DNA from: Rhexocercosporidium sp. MPI-PUGE-AT-0058
Lineage: Eukaryota; Ascomycota; Leotiomycetes; Helotiales
NCBI GenBank assembly: GCA_020746875.1
Contig: JAGTJL010000004.1
Coordinates: 1,612,001-1,676,000 of the forward strand
Reading direction: 5' to 3'
Length of the DNA stretch: 64,000 nt
Positions 36,753 to 49,730 of the stretch are shown in pieces. The notes under the pieces are model-generated. The model saw nothing but the letters and a program-made list of their open reading frames with translations. It ran no database searches and was not told the DNA's origin. Numbering within the stretch: the stretch's first letter is position 1; each line of letters starts with the position of its first letter. A program made the position numbers and the translations under genes.

Positions 36753-39700
36753 TATCCGACTTACTTTTATTATAACTTTAATTTATTACCGCTGCGCTTA
36801 CTATCTCGTTAATAACGTAATAAATTACGTTTATGCCTTTTTTAAAATTAATAATATTAAATATAATCGTTGCCGCGATTAAAAGTCTTAATATATTACC
36901 GTAAGTATTTTAATATTTCTTTATTATTAATAAATATTAAAGCTTTTATATTAACTCTAATAGCTCCTCGAGGAAGTATACGACTTTATTTTAGAGTTAC
37001 TTATAGCTTAAGATAACTTCGCCGCCGGTATTACTTCGGCCGACGAGGTTCGGGATTTAATTATTGCCGTAGTAATCGCGGTAAACCGATTTGCTCGGGC
37101 CGCCCGGTTTACCGGCGGTAACGCCTCGTTTCCCTTCCGTCCCGCCCCCGCCACCCCCCGTCCTGCCGCCGCTATTATTATTATTATTATTATTCTTGCC
37201 GCTGCTGCTATTATTAATACCTTTCTTCGCCAGCTTTTCGCTACGTAAAACGAGATTAACGCTCTCTTTTAAGAATTATTACGTCGTATCCTTATTAATA
37301 TCGATATATATTTATATTACTTTTATATTAACTTTAATAAGCCTTCGAAGGCGAGGTTAAAAAAGAAAAAGATAAAAATAAAAATAAGAATAAAAATATA
37401 AAAGAAGATTTTTAAGCCCGCCGCTTTTTTTCTTTTAGCGAAAGCAGCCTCGAGTTATAAATAACGCCTTTAGGCTTTTATTATATTACGGTTTATATTT
37501 TTGGGTTTCTTTTATTTTACTTTTAATACTTTTTAAAGTTTAAATAAAGATTTTTACTTTTAATCTTTTTATTTTTATAACTTTTATTATAATTTTAATT
37601 TCCTTTTTCTTAATATATTTCTTAAGTATTTTTATAACGTATTTTTAACGTATATAAAATAATTTATAAGCTTTTAAGTATTATTTATAATAAAATAACT
37701 TTTTTAATAAATTAAATATAAGCGACTTCGCTTTATATTCTTATAAGCTTAAATAAACTTAACTTTAAATTCTTTTTATTTTTAAACTTAAATTACCTTT
37801 AATCTAACTTAAACTCTTTTTTATTTTTATTATAATTTTAAAAATAATATATAAAAAGTATTATAAATATAATAAGTCGGAAGCAGTTTAAGCTAATAAT
37901 ATATTTAACCGTAATTATAAATAACTCTCTTAATTTTAAAAAGCCTTAGAAATTTATTAATAAGCTTTTGAGAGAGCTTTAATTATTAAAAGTGTTTTGT
38001 AATTAATAAAACCATATCTTTGACTTAAAACCTAATTTTTTATATTTAATATTATAGAACTTTTTATAAAATTGGAAAGCAATTTAAAGCTTTTCCGTAA
38101 ATACTTCTCTTTTTTATTATAAAAGTCTTATTTTTTTTTAATTATAATAAATGCCTTTTTTTTAAGACGTCGTCCTTAACGTTCGAATTAAGCTCTAGGT
38201 TAAACTTATATAATATCCGAAAAGGTATTAAATTAATAAATATATATATTAAATTATTATATATGAATTCTGTTAAAGCTAGCTTAAAAGCTTAATTATC
38301 TTAATAGTAATTATAATATATTTTTAAATAAAATTCTAAGACTTAGTTTTGCCGTTCGGTTTGCTTATCGATTTATAAATAAAATACAGTATTAAGTCGG
38401 CGTCGAACTTAAAAGTAAAATATTATTAAAAACTAAAACTTACTTATAAAAACAAAGCTTCTGTCGATAATAATTCCTTTAAAGTATTTAAAGTCCTTAT
38501 ATATATATTATATAAAGAGCTCGGCTAGCTCGAGTATAATAATTGTCTTTATCACGAGAATATACCGAATTAACTTCGTAAATCGATCGACGATTATAAA
38601 AATAAAATTATATACTCGACTTATTCTTTTACTTAATAATAAGTTTATAATAAAATTTATAATTATCTTTTCTTAAGGTTTTAAAAGAATAAAAAACAGG
38701 GCTAACTTGTTATAAAATCGGTGCTTTTTTAATTTTCTTTTTTAATACTTTACGTAAATACTTATATACTTTTTAACGTTTATACGTAATCTTTATTAAA
38801 AGTATTTTCTCGAAAGTAATTTAAAAGTTCTTTAGAACCCGAAGTATTTTATTATAATATTATTATAATTAATATTTAAAATCTTACTCTAAAGTGATTT
38901 CTTAAGTAATATATAAGTCTTATTATAATATTATAATAGTTTATCTTTATATATTTTTTAATATCTTTTAAACTTAGCTCGACGTCCCTTTAGAATCGAT
39001 TCGTATATTTTATTTATTATAAAAGGATTTATTTTTTATAAATTAAAGATTATATCTTAAATTAATTCTGAAAGTTTATTGCTTATTATTTCGGTTTATA
39101 ATAATATAATTATTACTTGCCGTAATATATATTATTTATAATTAATAATATTAATAATAAACTCGTCGGAGGCCTTTCGTGCCCCCTTCGATTGCTCTTT
39201 ATTACTTTATAAATCTTTTATAAATAATCTTTAATTTAGCTTTAATAACTTATTAATACGGGATTATTTAAGCTTTAATTTTAAAAATATTATTAATAAA
39301 AGCCTTCTCTTTTATAATATTATAATTAAGCGTAGCTTTTAATATAACGTCGGTAATTGCTTTTCTTTTTTATCTTTATCTCGACTAAGTTCTGAGTCTT
39401 TAAGGTTAAGTCTTTGCGAAGGCTTATTAATAAAATTTATAATCTTAGTTTAATATTTAATAATAAAATCGAATTTAATTAATTTATCGGCTTATTTCGC
39501 TTCCCGTCCGGTAAGCCTTTGTTTTATTATAAAGTATTTAAGATTATAATAATTTATTTAGACTGTAATAATATTAAAAGCGCCTTAAAAGTATTAATTT
39601 TATTATTTAAATATATATATTATTATTATTAATTCTTTATTATAAACTTTATACTATTATTTAATAAGAAAGAGATTCTTTAAGTAAAATGCGATAAGAT

Positions 39701-40055
39701 ATTATCGAACTTTTATACTGCTGCCGAATAATTAAAATAAGATTCTATTAATAGCGAATTTCGGAGCATTTATTTCTACTTAAATCTTTAATTAAAAATC
39801 GAAATAAAGGATCGGAGCTTAAGAGAATCTCTTTTATAAGATTAAGAACGCTATAATAATTACGTAAGGGAATTGAAATAGCTTTATCTTCCTTTTTTTT
39901 ATTCTTTTTAATAAATTAATAATAAATTAAATAACTTTTATATAATTATAAATAAAACGGTAATAAAAGTTAATAAACCTTAAGAATACTTATATATTTT
40001 GCTACGACTTAAATAAAAGCTACTTTTGAATACTCTCGACTCGAGAAAGGTTTAT

Positions 40056-40253
40056 TTAAATACTTATCGGGCTTATTATAAATTTTAAAAATTCTATAAT
40101 ATTAATGTCGAATGCGCATTTTTTAAGATTAGCGTAGAGTTTATAAGTATAAAGCCTTTTGAGGACCTCCCGAACAGCTTCCGTATAATCTTTAATGCTC
40201 TTAGAGAAAATAAGAATATTATTTAAATAAATTATATAAGTAACGTTTATCAA
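40056..40253 (-). pseudogene. Gypsy-2 reverse-transcriptase fossil
   Basis: A 65-codon minus-strand frame reads IIYLNNILIFSKSIKDYTEA and LKRLYTYKLYANLKKCAFDI, typical of the Ty3/Gypsy palm and thumb. Both catalytic aspartates of YLDD are Asn (YLNN at 40,229-40,218), so the enzyme is dead even where the frame is open. Confidence 0.9.
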
Positions 40254-41408
40254 CTTAATTAAAGCTTAATTAATATAAGCTTAAAATATTACTAAAGCAT
40301 TCGAGAGTCCAAAAGGAAGCACGTAATACTTAAAATGCCCGTATTAAGTCTGAAATGCCGTCTTTTATTTGTCGCTTTATTTAATTTAGAATCGGTAATA
40401 CGCATTTTTAAAGTTTAATTTTATAAATACTTTAACGCGTTTTAACCGACCGAGAGTTTTATTAATTAAAAATAAAAGAGTCCGATTTTTTATTATAATA
40501 GTATTAAGTCTTCTGTAATTAATATATAATCGTAGTCCTCCGCCTTTCTTAAGTATAAATAATATAAGCGCTCTTATAAAGCTAATAAACCTTTAGATTT
40601 AACCTTTCTTTAAACTCACTTTAAAGTATTCTTAAAGTATTATTAATTTTAATTCGGAGAGTAAGTAAACGAGTCTTTATAATAGTTCTTTATTAAGTTC
40701 GAGATCGATTCGATGCTTTATTAAATAATATTTAAATAGCGTTTTAATACTTATTTCGCTGAAAATCTCTTAATAATTAATATATTTCAAAGGTTAACTC
40801 GGTACTTTCGACAGTCTTAACGTTAAATATAACGTAATATATTTAATTCTTTTAAGTTTTCTTTATAAATTTCTTAATAAAAATAACGTTAACTTAATTT
40901 ATTTTAAAGAAAAACCGCTAAGTCTTCGATCGAAAGCTAATAATAAAGTTAACTTCCTTAAGTTAAGGAAATCTTAAGATAAAAGTAATACTTAAAATCT
41001 CGAAGTCGTAGGCAATATACGACTATTAATATCCTTTTATAATCCTTTTATTATTAATAATATATAATTATAAGAAATAAGTTCTGTAAATAATAACTTT
41101 TCTTTTTTTAATTATAATTAATTCAATTTAATTAATTATAAGCTTTTATTTACATTCGATTATAAGCGCTTAAGAAATACAATTACTTTCGGCACCGCTA
41201 TCGAGAAGTATTTATTCGATCCGCACTTTTCCGTCTTAAGTCCGAATTTTTATTAATATTATAATCTTTTGTCGTTTCTTTTTCTCGCTCGATCTTATTA
41301 ATAATAAAAAGATTAAGATTAAGTTAATTTGTTTTTCGTTTATTATAATTTTATATAATTTAAAAATATAGATTTTTTTTAAAAATAATTATAATATATA
41401 ACTTTTAA

Positions 41409-41450
41409 GCATTTTATTATTAAGTAGCTTAGCTTTTTATAGCGGTAGTA
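41409..41450 (-). pseudogene. Gypsy-2 Gag zinc-knuckle fossil
   Basis: Minus-strand reading YYRYKKLSYLIIKC keeps C-x2-C-x4-H-x4-C spacing with Tyr at the first three ligand positions and Cys at the last, the same outcome as in Gypsy-1. Confidence 0.78.
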
Positions 41451-41662
41451 TTTCTTATTACTTAATCCTTTTGCTTCCGACTTAATACCGATAAAGGTCC
41501 GATTTATATTATTAAATTCGTTTCGCCTTCGGTCTGAGTTCGAAAAGGAAATATAAAAAGGTTTATTATTATAAAGGCAATTATTATCTTTTTTTAAAGC
41601 CTTGTCGGTGTCCTTTCGAGGTCTGTGTTAATTATTTATTTTATTAGTATTTTTAATATAAC

Positions 41663-41919
41663 TGTCATATGTATGCTCATCCATTCCTTCTGTACTGAAT
41701 CGGGCCCGTAGCATAAGGGGGCCGAGGCTTTTACGGTATTAATAGAATCAGTTCTACTTATATATTTAATCACGCCGGCGTTTTACTTCCCCTTACGGGT
41801 AACCCCTTTTATATATACGCATCTTTTTTAGACTTCTTTAAAGGTTAGAAATTAATTCTTTAAATATAATTTACTTTGAATCTCTACAAAGCTTTACTTA
41901 CCGTGAACTCCATCTGATA
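41663..41919 (+). mobile_element. R2 solo LTR, copy c
   Basis: 257 bp starting TGTCA and ending TGATA (TGACA with C-to-T), flanked on both sides by ATAAC, a perfect 5-bp target duplication (41,658-41,662 and 41,920-41,924). It is the best preserved R2 copy and lies inside Gypsy-2 gag, so it inserted later and then lost its internal region by LTR-LTR recombination. Confidence 0.92.
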
Positions 41920-43019
41920 ATAACGAGCTAAAAATACTAGCTTTTTATGAGTTTTAATAATTTTAATAATATTAAATTTAATAATATTAAATTTAATAAT
42001 ATTAAATTTAATAATTTCTTTTTTTAACTTAAGCTTTAATTTAGCGTAAAAGGTCCGTCGTTTCGCCGTATTATCTTTAATTTTTAATTATTACTTTAAG
42101 CTATTAAGAAAAGATACGAAATCATTTACCGACTTGTTTTCGCGCTATTAAGCGTTCTTATACTGATTAAGCACCGCAAGCTCTCGATTTCTAGAGTTTA
42201 TAATTAAATCTAGTATTTATTACTTAAACATTTCTTAAATAAATAAGTTTATTTTAGCCCTCGATTCGAACCCGGTTTACCTCCGTTTTATTTTCTTATT
42301 AAAAGCAAGAACGTATTCGTTAATATTATTTTTATTTATAATATATATTATTTCTTTATTTTAATAAAACCTTTACTTAATACTTTAAATAAAAGACTAA
42401 GCCTTTTAACGCTTTTGCTTTTATATGTCGAAAGCTCTCGTATCTTTAGGATTTATTAATGCGATATTAGACGTATATTAAAATTATCTCGAAGAAGTCT
42501 TATAAGTTTATTATAATAGCAGTCCCCGACCGTATTTACGCGTTAACGCTTTCTTTTATTTATATATCTTTTACCTTCCTCTTTTTCTTATTCTTTTTAT
42601 ATTATATTTATTAGTTTTCTTTTTAAGTCCTCTCGCTCCCGTATTACTTCTTTTAACTTTTTAATTCGGTTCCGAACTGCCTTTTCCTTTTTCTTTTATT
42701 TAATTTATATTTAAATCTTTAAGATTTGTCGTCGCTTAGCTTTAATATCTCCTTTAATATTCGAGCCTCTTTCGTCGTTATCCGTAAGACTTTTTAAACT
42801 TCTATTAAAGTACTGGAATTACTCGTTACGCGTAAGCGAATTATTTTTAAGGTTATTTCGAAGGGTATTTAATAATTAATTAATAAAATAAGATAAAAAT
42901 AATCGTAATATTTCCTTTACCGCTAAAGCTATTTTCTTCTTGTTTTTAGCTATCGTAATTATTTCGTAAAAGCTTTAAATAACTAACGAATTATTTCCGT
43001 ATAAATAAAGAGATTAAAA

Positions 43020-43221
43020 TATAAAGTTTAAATAATAAGGAATTACTATTTAAAACGTTTAAGGTATATTAATTATAATTCAGACTGATTTCTAGTCTTT
43101 TAAATCCTCTTTATTCTCCTCCGAAGTAAATAAATAAAGATATTAACACGTGATTTATACTAAGCCTGCAAACCTTCCGTAGAACCCCCGACCCTCTTTA
43201 TACTAGATTCCATTCCTGACA
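43020..43221 (-). repeat. Gypsy-2 right LTR (5' LTR)
   Basis: 202 bp; the last 80 bp are much less mutated than the left copy (for example GCAAACCTTCCGTAGAACCC), so mutation load is uneven between the pair. Confidence 0.85.
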
Positions 43222-44011
43222 AATAATATCCTTATTAAGCAGGTGCTATAAGTTAAGTAAGTTAGCTTTTAATTTTAAATTAAGGTTACGCTTTATTAAA
43301 AGTGACTTAAAGTCTTTTATTAAAGTAGCAATAATAGAATTTAATATTATATTACGAGTTTATTAAAGGCTTTTTTTAACCGTATATTATTTACTTATTA
43401 TATTTATATAAATAACAGAGATTACTCGGAGACGACGAAGTTTAATAAAATTATTTTTATAATAAGCGAGCCGCGTTTTCGCGCGAATATCTTTAATTTT
43501 AAACTTAATTAATAAGTGTATATACTTTTCGATCTCGCGCTGCTTTTAAGTAATTTATTTTTTAATAAATATACTTAAAATCGTAAAATTAATATTAATA
43601 TTAAAAATAAAAAAGATTATATTATTTATTATATAATTAAATATATTTAAGTTATTTTTAATTTAAGTTATAATTTTATCTTTCTTTTTATAAATATAAA
43701 AATATTTATTATTATTATTATTATTATAAGTATTTTAAAGTAGTTTATTATTAAAAATACTTTCGCTTTTAATTATATAAAAAGAATTTATAAATTTTAT
43801 AATTTTATAAAGAATATTACGAATAGTATCGCCGAAGCGAGTATCACCCTTGCGCCTTACTCACCTCCAGGCCTTATATTTAATTTAATATCGCTAAATT
43901 AAATAACTTATTATATTATTTATAAGTTTAATATTATTAAATATAATTACTTAATAAAAAATTATTTTTTTATTTTTTATATTATTTTTTTATAAAATAA
44001 AAAGATTAATT

Positions 44012-44264
44012 TATTAAATAAAATTTATAATAAATAAAGCTTTATAAAAGTTTAAAGAAAATATATTTAAAAAATTAATTTTTAATTTTTAAAAAAGTTT
44101 AAAAAAAAAAGCGTATATATAAAAGAAATTATTTATAAAAAAAAAATATTAATATAATTAAATATATAAATAAGATTAATTTTATTAATATTATAAAAGC
44201 CTCGGCTTTCTTATATTACGGGCTTAATTCCGTATAAATAAAATAAATAAGTATATATATAATA
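44012..44264 (-). repeat. R2 LTR-like repeat, copy d
   Basis: Inverted R2 unit, extremely AT-rich, recognisable by the ends and by AAAGCCTCGGC near its middle. Confidence 0.75.
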
Positions 44265-44602
44265 ATAAGTATTCTTAATTTTAAATTTAATTAATAAGCG
44301 CATATGCTTTTCGAGCTCGCGCTACTTTTAAGCGGTTTATTTTTTAATAAATATACTTAAAGCCGTAAGATTAATATTAATATTAAGAATAAAAAAGATT
44401 ATATTATTTATTATATAATTAAATATATTTAAATTACTTTTAATTTAAATTATAACTTTACTTTTCTTTTTATAAATATAAACAAGCTAATTATAAATAT
44501 AAAAAATTCCTTATTATTATTATTATAAATACTTTAAAGTAATTCGTTATTAAATGCACTTTCGCTTTTAATTATATAAAAGGGATTTATAAATTTTATA
44601 AT

Positions 44603-44858
44603 TATTATATATATATTTATTTATTTTATTTATACGAAATTAAATTTATAATATAAGAAAGCCGGGGCTTTTATAATATTAATAAAATTAATTTTATTTA
44701 TATATTTAATTATATTAGCGTTTTATTTTTTATTATAAATAATCTTTTTTATATATATATTTTTTTAAAAACTTTTTTAAAAATTAAAAATTAATTTTTT
44801 AAATATAATTTATTTTAAACTTTTATAAAGCTTTATTTATTATAAATTTTATTTAATA
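44603..44858 (+). repeat. R2 LTR-like repeat, copy e
   Basis: Direct R2 unit, extremely AT-rich, with GCCGGGGCTTTTATAATATT still matching the family. Confidence 0.75.
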
Positions 44859-45239
44859 AATTAATCTTTTTATTTTATAAAAAAATAATATAAAAAATAA
44901 AAAATACTTCTTTATTAAATAATTATATTTAATAATATTAGACTTATAAATAATACTTACTTCGGCGGTGCCGCTTATAATATTCTTTATAAAATTATAA
45001 AATTAATAAATTCTCTTTATATAATTAAAAGCGAAAGTTCTTTTAATAATAAATTATTTTAAAATACTTATAATAATAATAAAGAATATTTTTATATTTA
45101 TAATTAACTTGTTTATATTTATAAAAAAAAAAGTAAAATTATAACTTAAATTAAAAATAATTTAAATATATTTAATTATATAATAAATAATATAATCTTT
45201 TTTATTTTTAATATTAATTTTATAACTTTAAGTATACTT

Positions 45240-46740
45240 ATTAAAGAATAAATTACTTAAAAGCAGCGCGAGCTCGAAGAATATATACGCTTATTAATTA
45301 AGTTTAAGATTAAAGACATTTATATAAAGACGCGGCTCGCTTATTATAAGAATAGTCTTATTAAACTTTACCGCCTTTAAGTAATTTCCGTCGTTTATAT
45401 AAATATAATAAATAAATAATACGCGGTTAAAAAAAGCCTTTATTAAACTCGTAATATAATATTAAATTTTATTATTATTACTTTAATAAGGGACTTTAAG
45501 TTACTTTTAGTAAAATATAACTTTAATTTAAAATTAAAAGTTAACTTATTTAACTTATAACACTCGCTTAATGGAAATGTTATTAAGCTTAAGACTTTGC
45601 CGGCCTCGGGATACCCTTAGAAAATAACCGCATTACTTATAATAAATTACGTAACTTATAAACTTAAAATAATATTATTAATATATTTAAATTTAAACGC
45701 TTATATTTTATTAAAGTATATTACGGCTTAAGCGAAAGATAAGCGCGATTATAAGAAATAACTTATAATTATAATTTTTAAAAAATATAAAAGAAAGAGT
45801 TTTAAAAGCTTACGAAATTAAAAAAATACTTAAAAAGAAATTTTTAAAACTCGCTTATATAATTATAATACGTATGCAAATCGAGTACGCGTCGTAATTA
45901 TAAATATAAAGGGCGACTTATTAATTTATTAAGGTAATGCGAAGTAAACTATAATTAAACCCGAGAGTATTTCGCTAATATAAAACTTATTTATTAATTT
46001 CTTAAAAGAGCTTTACGCCTTTAAAAAAAACTTAAAGTATTAAAGTTATTAAAAATGTTAAGCGGTTCCGTTAGTAATTAAGCGAGTCTATTTAAGCGAT
46101 ATATTAACGGTTTATTATATTTATTAAAGACCGTAACACTTAAATGTTTAATAATAATATTATTATTAACCTTTATAAAGTAATCACGTATATATTAACA
46201 GCGTAATAAATTAACTCTTATACTTTTATAAACTTTTATAATACTTATTAATAATAAAAAAAACTAGCTAATAATATTAAATCTTTTATTAAAAGAATTT
46301 AAAGAGTATCCTTTAATATACTAAAAGCTAAATATAATAAAAGCGAAAGCAAATAAAATAATAATTATTTTAAGAATAGCGGATTTTATAAGAAAAGCCG
46401 TAAAGAATATTTTAAAAATAATAAAAAGCGCGCACTTAACGACGCCCCTTTAACTTTCGGTTCCCGACTTTTAATAAAAGTAAAAATAAAAAAAAAGAAT
46501 TATATTAAGAATATTATATTTTATCGCTTTTATAAATAAGAAGATTATTAATTTAAAGACTATAACTATTTTAAATTCGTATAATAAGCGTAAAACAATT
46601 TTTAAAAGTTAAAAGTAAAAGAACGTTTTAAAATAATAAAGAAAACCCTTTTAATAAAAAGGAAAATATATATTATTATATATATTAAAAAATAAAAGCT
46701 ATTTAATATTAAAAAAGATATAAAAAAAGATAATATTAAA
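45240..46740 (+). pseudogene. Gag-like retroelement fragment
   Basis: Plus-strand frames interrupted by many stops resemble a retroelement Gag by overall character. The one solid landmark is at 46,522-46,563, where the reading is Y-R-F-Y, four residues, Y, four residues, Y with two stops: exact C-x2-C-x4-H-x4-C spacing with all four ligands turned into Tyr. The start of the fragment is duplicated, inverted, at 43,240-43,560. No reverse transcriptase follows; a base-balanced island begins at 46,746. Confidence 0.6.
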
Positions 46741-46745
46741 TCTTT

Positions 46746-46998
46746 TGTATTACTATTGCAGTTGATGATAAGCTATTTTATATTGCAGAAGGCTGCTTAA
46801 GTAATGCGAAGAAGTAGTATGTCAGGAGCAGGAGAGTCATACGAGGGTGATTCGGTGCCAAGACAGGCTTAGCACGGGTGGCTGGCTAGCCACGTGATTC
46901 AGGGGTTATATATATGTTGTAACTAGCTCTTTGGTTTAGATTCCCTAGAGATCAGTTTGAATTACAACTGTCGTGGCACTCTACTATTGGACCTTACA
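46746..46998 (+). mobile_element. Unmutated island, probable solo LTR
   Basis: About 253 bp of balanced composition, rich in CpA and TpG, inside otherwise RIP-ravaged DNA. It opens TGTATTAC and closes CCTTACA, contains a TATATAT word followed by TGTTGTAACTAGCTC, and has the look of a fungal LTR with promoter and polyadenylation region. I found no matching target duplication and only one copy in the window, so the boundaries and the LTR call are tentative. Being short and single it would escape RIP. Confidence 0.5.
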
Positions 46999-47005
46999 TA
47001 GTAAT

Positions 47006-47280
47006 TATGACGGCGCGAATAAAAACTTATTATATTATTATTAATAAAAGATTAAAGACGTAAAAGAAAGAAGATCGTAAAGATCTCCGAGTATAAATAT
47101 ATATAAAAGAAGCGCTAATACGAAGAGCCGCGCTAAGCTAAGCGAAGCCAGTCAATTAGCGTAAGGCTCTGCGATATACTATAATAAAACCAGTCCCGAT
47201 ACGGCTTAATATTTATAACCTCGGTTGCTTAACTCAGGTAATTATTAAGTAATTAATACGTAATCTAATAAATTATTATA
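47006..47280 (-). repeat. Gypsy-3 left LTR (3' LTR)
   Basis: 275 bp, ungapped in outline against 52,384-52,658. Contains the palindromic word CTAAGCTAAGCGAAGC. Confidence 0.9.
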
Positions 47281-49439
47281 TTACTTTTCCCTTTAAAAAA
47301 AGCTTATTTTTAAGCTTTAGAAAAGAACTTATCTTTATTTAATTATAATATAAGTTTATTATTTATTAATTTATTATAATTATTTCTATTATCTTCCTAA
47401 GCTTTAGTTTATTTTAATAAATCTCTTAAAGGACTTATTTTACTTTTATATTATAAATAGAAATCCCGAACTTTATATAATAAGTATTTAAGATCTTTAA
47501 CTAAATAATATTTAAAGTCAGGATCGCAATTCAATTATTAAACTTTATACCGAAAGTTCTTATCTTTCTCGAGTCAGACGTTTAAGATATCTTATATATC
47601 GTATTCTAAATCGTTATCGATAGCTTAAAGTTCGTAAGGTTCTTAAATTTAATTTAATAACGGATTTTCCTCAGCTTTTCAGAGCTTGTTTATAAAAAAA
47701 AACGGAGTATATTTTCATTTCCGAAAGTAGTTATAGTTTTTAAGCGAAGCTTACTTTATTAATAACTTCGTACAAACTATTTTATTAATCGGAGAGTTTC
47801 TTTTTAATTTAAGAAGTTTTTTAATTCTTTATAATTACTTAAATAAGATTTCTTATATTTTAATTTACTTCTCGGTAATATTTATTAATATTTCGCTTCT
47901 TTTTCTTTTAAGCTTTTTATAAGATTTCTTTTATTATTTATTATACGTTATAAGCTCGTTGTATTATCGTACGTATATCTTTAATATTTAACTTATTAAT
48001 AGCTTTAAAATATTTATTAAAAAGTAGTCGATTTTAATTGAAAAAAGTTCGCGAAGCGTAACCGTACTTGAGTTTATAAAAGCTTATTCCGATAAATTCG
48101 TAAAGTAAAGTAAGTTACGCGTAATTTATCATAAGTAAGAGTTCGGACTAGTTATTTTAATAATAATTAATAAACAAGCGAAGTCGTTAATTTAAGTATT
48201 AGTTTATAATTTCTAATTATCTATTCGTTTATACGTAATATGTAATAAATAACTTAAGTTAAATACTTAATATTTTATAAAACTCTTTTTAAAAAGTTAA
48301 TATAAATTAAAAGCTTTTATTAAAGAAAATAATCTCGGGAAGTCCGTTAAACTAGTAATAATTAATAATAAATAAAATTACTAAGTCTCGCGCCGTTATT
48401 ATAAAGAAATAAGAGATAAAAGTATATTCCTTAATTAAATAATTTATAATTATTAATACGACGTTATAATTATATTTATCTTTCGGCTAATTCTTAAAAT
48501 TTATAATTAAGTATTATTAAAATCGGTTTAATATTAATAAAGAGTATAAAAAGCCAGGAGTCTTATCTCTCCAGTAATTAGCTCTCTTGCACGTATATAA
48601 GCTATCCTCGTTATCTTATGCTTCTTATTTATTATAAAAGTTTTAATATTTCCGCAGTCTTATTTACGTGTAAAAGGTTTACTATTACGTTAACTTACGA
48701 ATTTAAATTATTAATATTTATCGAATAAAATAAAAAAAAGCTCGTCTTCCTCGGCTTCGTTAATAACTTTAAGTAAACGAAAGTCTAATTAATTTAATTA
48801 TAAGAAAATGCGATTCCGTAACTCTTTTTTTAATTTATTTTATAAATTAACGTTTTATTTTCTGCGAGATAAAGCGTCCGTAATAGCGTTTTATTTACCG
48901 AATCGATATATAATTATAAAATAGAATTCGGATAAGGATTTAGCTTAACGAGCTTATTTATCGGTAAGTTATTTCGTAATTATAAAGTATTCTAAAGTAT
49001 AATAATCAAAGAAGATTTAAAAGCGTTATTATCTTTAATAGTCGATGAATTCGGCTTTTTAATAAGCTAATAATCGTACGATAACTAATATTTCCTTATT
49101 ATAAATATCGTAATTTAATTTAGCGAATTTTATAGTTTTTAAGAAGAAACCGACCAGATATTAGCTCGTTTCGTATTTCTGCGAGAAGACGTTAATAAGT
49201 ATTCCTTTGGAAGCGTCGATCTCGATCCTAGTTTTTAATTCGAAGTAATAATACCGTAAGACGTTAAAAAAGAATAAAATATCCTTAAGACTTTAGAATA
49301 CTTAAAATCTAATCGGAGTTATTTTAAAAATCTCGGACTTACGAGTAAATTCTTATAAGAATTTAATTATCTAGCTATAATCTTTAATAAATTATTAATA
49401 AAAATTGTAAAACTTTAAAAAAGATTAAATTCCGAGAAT

Positions 49440-49730
49440 TATTTGAAAAGATTTTTAATTCTTTATTAATTTTAAACTCTTTATATTAATCTTAATATTA
49501 TTGATAATTATAATATAACTTAAGAACTTTACTTTTTTTTATAAAAAACTCATATTTTTAAATATTTATAAAGAAGCCGTAAGCTTTTAATTATTTAAGT
49601 ATTTTATAAACGTGCTTCTTGTATTTTAACGGATCTTTTAAGAATATAATAACGTCGTTTAAATATACGGTATAAAAGACGTCTAAATAATCGAAAAGAA
49701 TATTATTTATATAATGTTAAAAAATAGCCG
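49440..49730 (-). pseudogene. Gypsy-3 reverse-transcriptase fossil
   Basis: Minus-strand reading gives INNILFDYLDVFYTVYLNDV and KHVYKILK, with stops. YLDD reads YLND (49,654-49,665 on the plus strand), the same Asp-to-Asn change as Gypsy-1. Confidence 0.85.

Larger units (their letters stand above)
36163..43221 (-). mobile_element. Gypsy-2: RIP-degraded Ty3/Gypsy retrotransposon with nested solo LTR
   Basis: Element of 7,059 bp with 202-bp direct LTRs (36,163-36,364; 43,020-43,221) flanked by AATAG and AATAA, a target duplication differing by one G-to-A. Coding strand minus: Gag lies at the right, with a knuckle fossil at 41,409-41,450, and the reverse transcriptase is around 40,056-40,253. 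An R2 solo LTR with its own duplication has landed in gag (41,663-41,919). The left part holds a TATTA microsatellite. No frame is intact. Confidence 0.88.
43240..45560. repeat. Large imperfect inverted repeat with R2 copies
   Basis: Left arm about 43,240-44,264 and right arm about 44,603-45,560 are reverse complements in outline: gag-like sequence, then a microsatellite-bearing segment, then R2. Between them 44,300-44,600 is a third, direct copy of 43,500-43,800. Copy d of R2 (44,012-44,264, inverted) and copy e (44,603-44,858, direct) face outwards. Differences are mostly C/T and G/A. Confidence 0.72.

Noticed and set aside
36679..36882. 67-codon Tyr/Ile-rich frame
   Set aside because: Translation of the TATTA microsatellite.
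37091..37360. 89-codon proline/leucine-rich frame
   Set aside because: Low-complexity sequence antisense to Gypsy-2; no signal of a real gene.
35113..41919. R2 copies a and c as the LTR pair of the reverse transcriptase at 40 kb
   Set aside because: Copy c has its own perfect ATAAC duplication, and the 202-bp pair at 36,163/43,020 with a near-matching duplication fits the gag-pol order better.
42230..42300. B-box-like word GGTTCGAATCG on the minus strand
   Set aside because: No cloverleaf can be drawn around it; it lies in the Gypsy-2 gag region.
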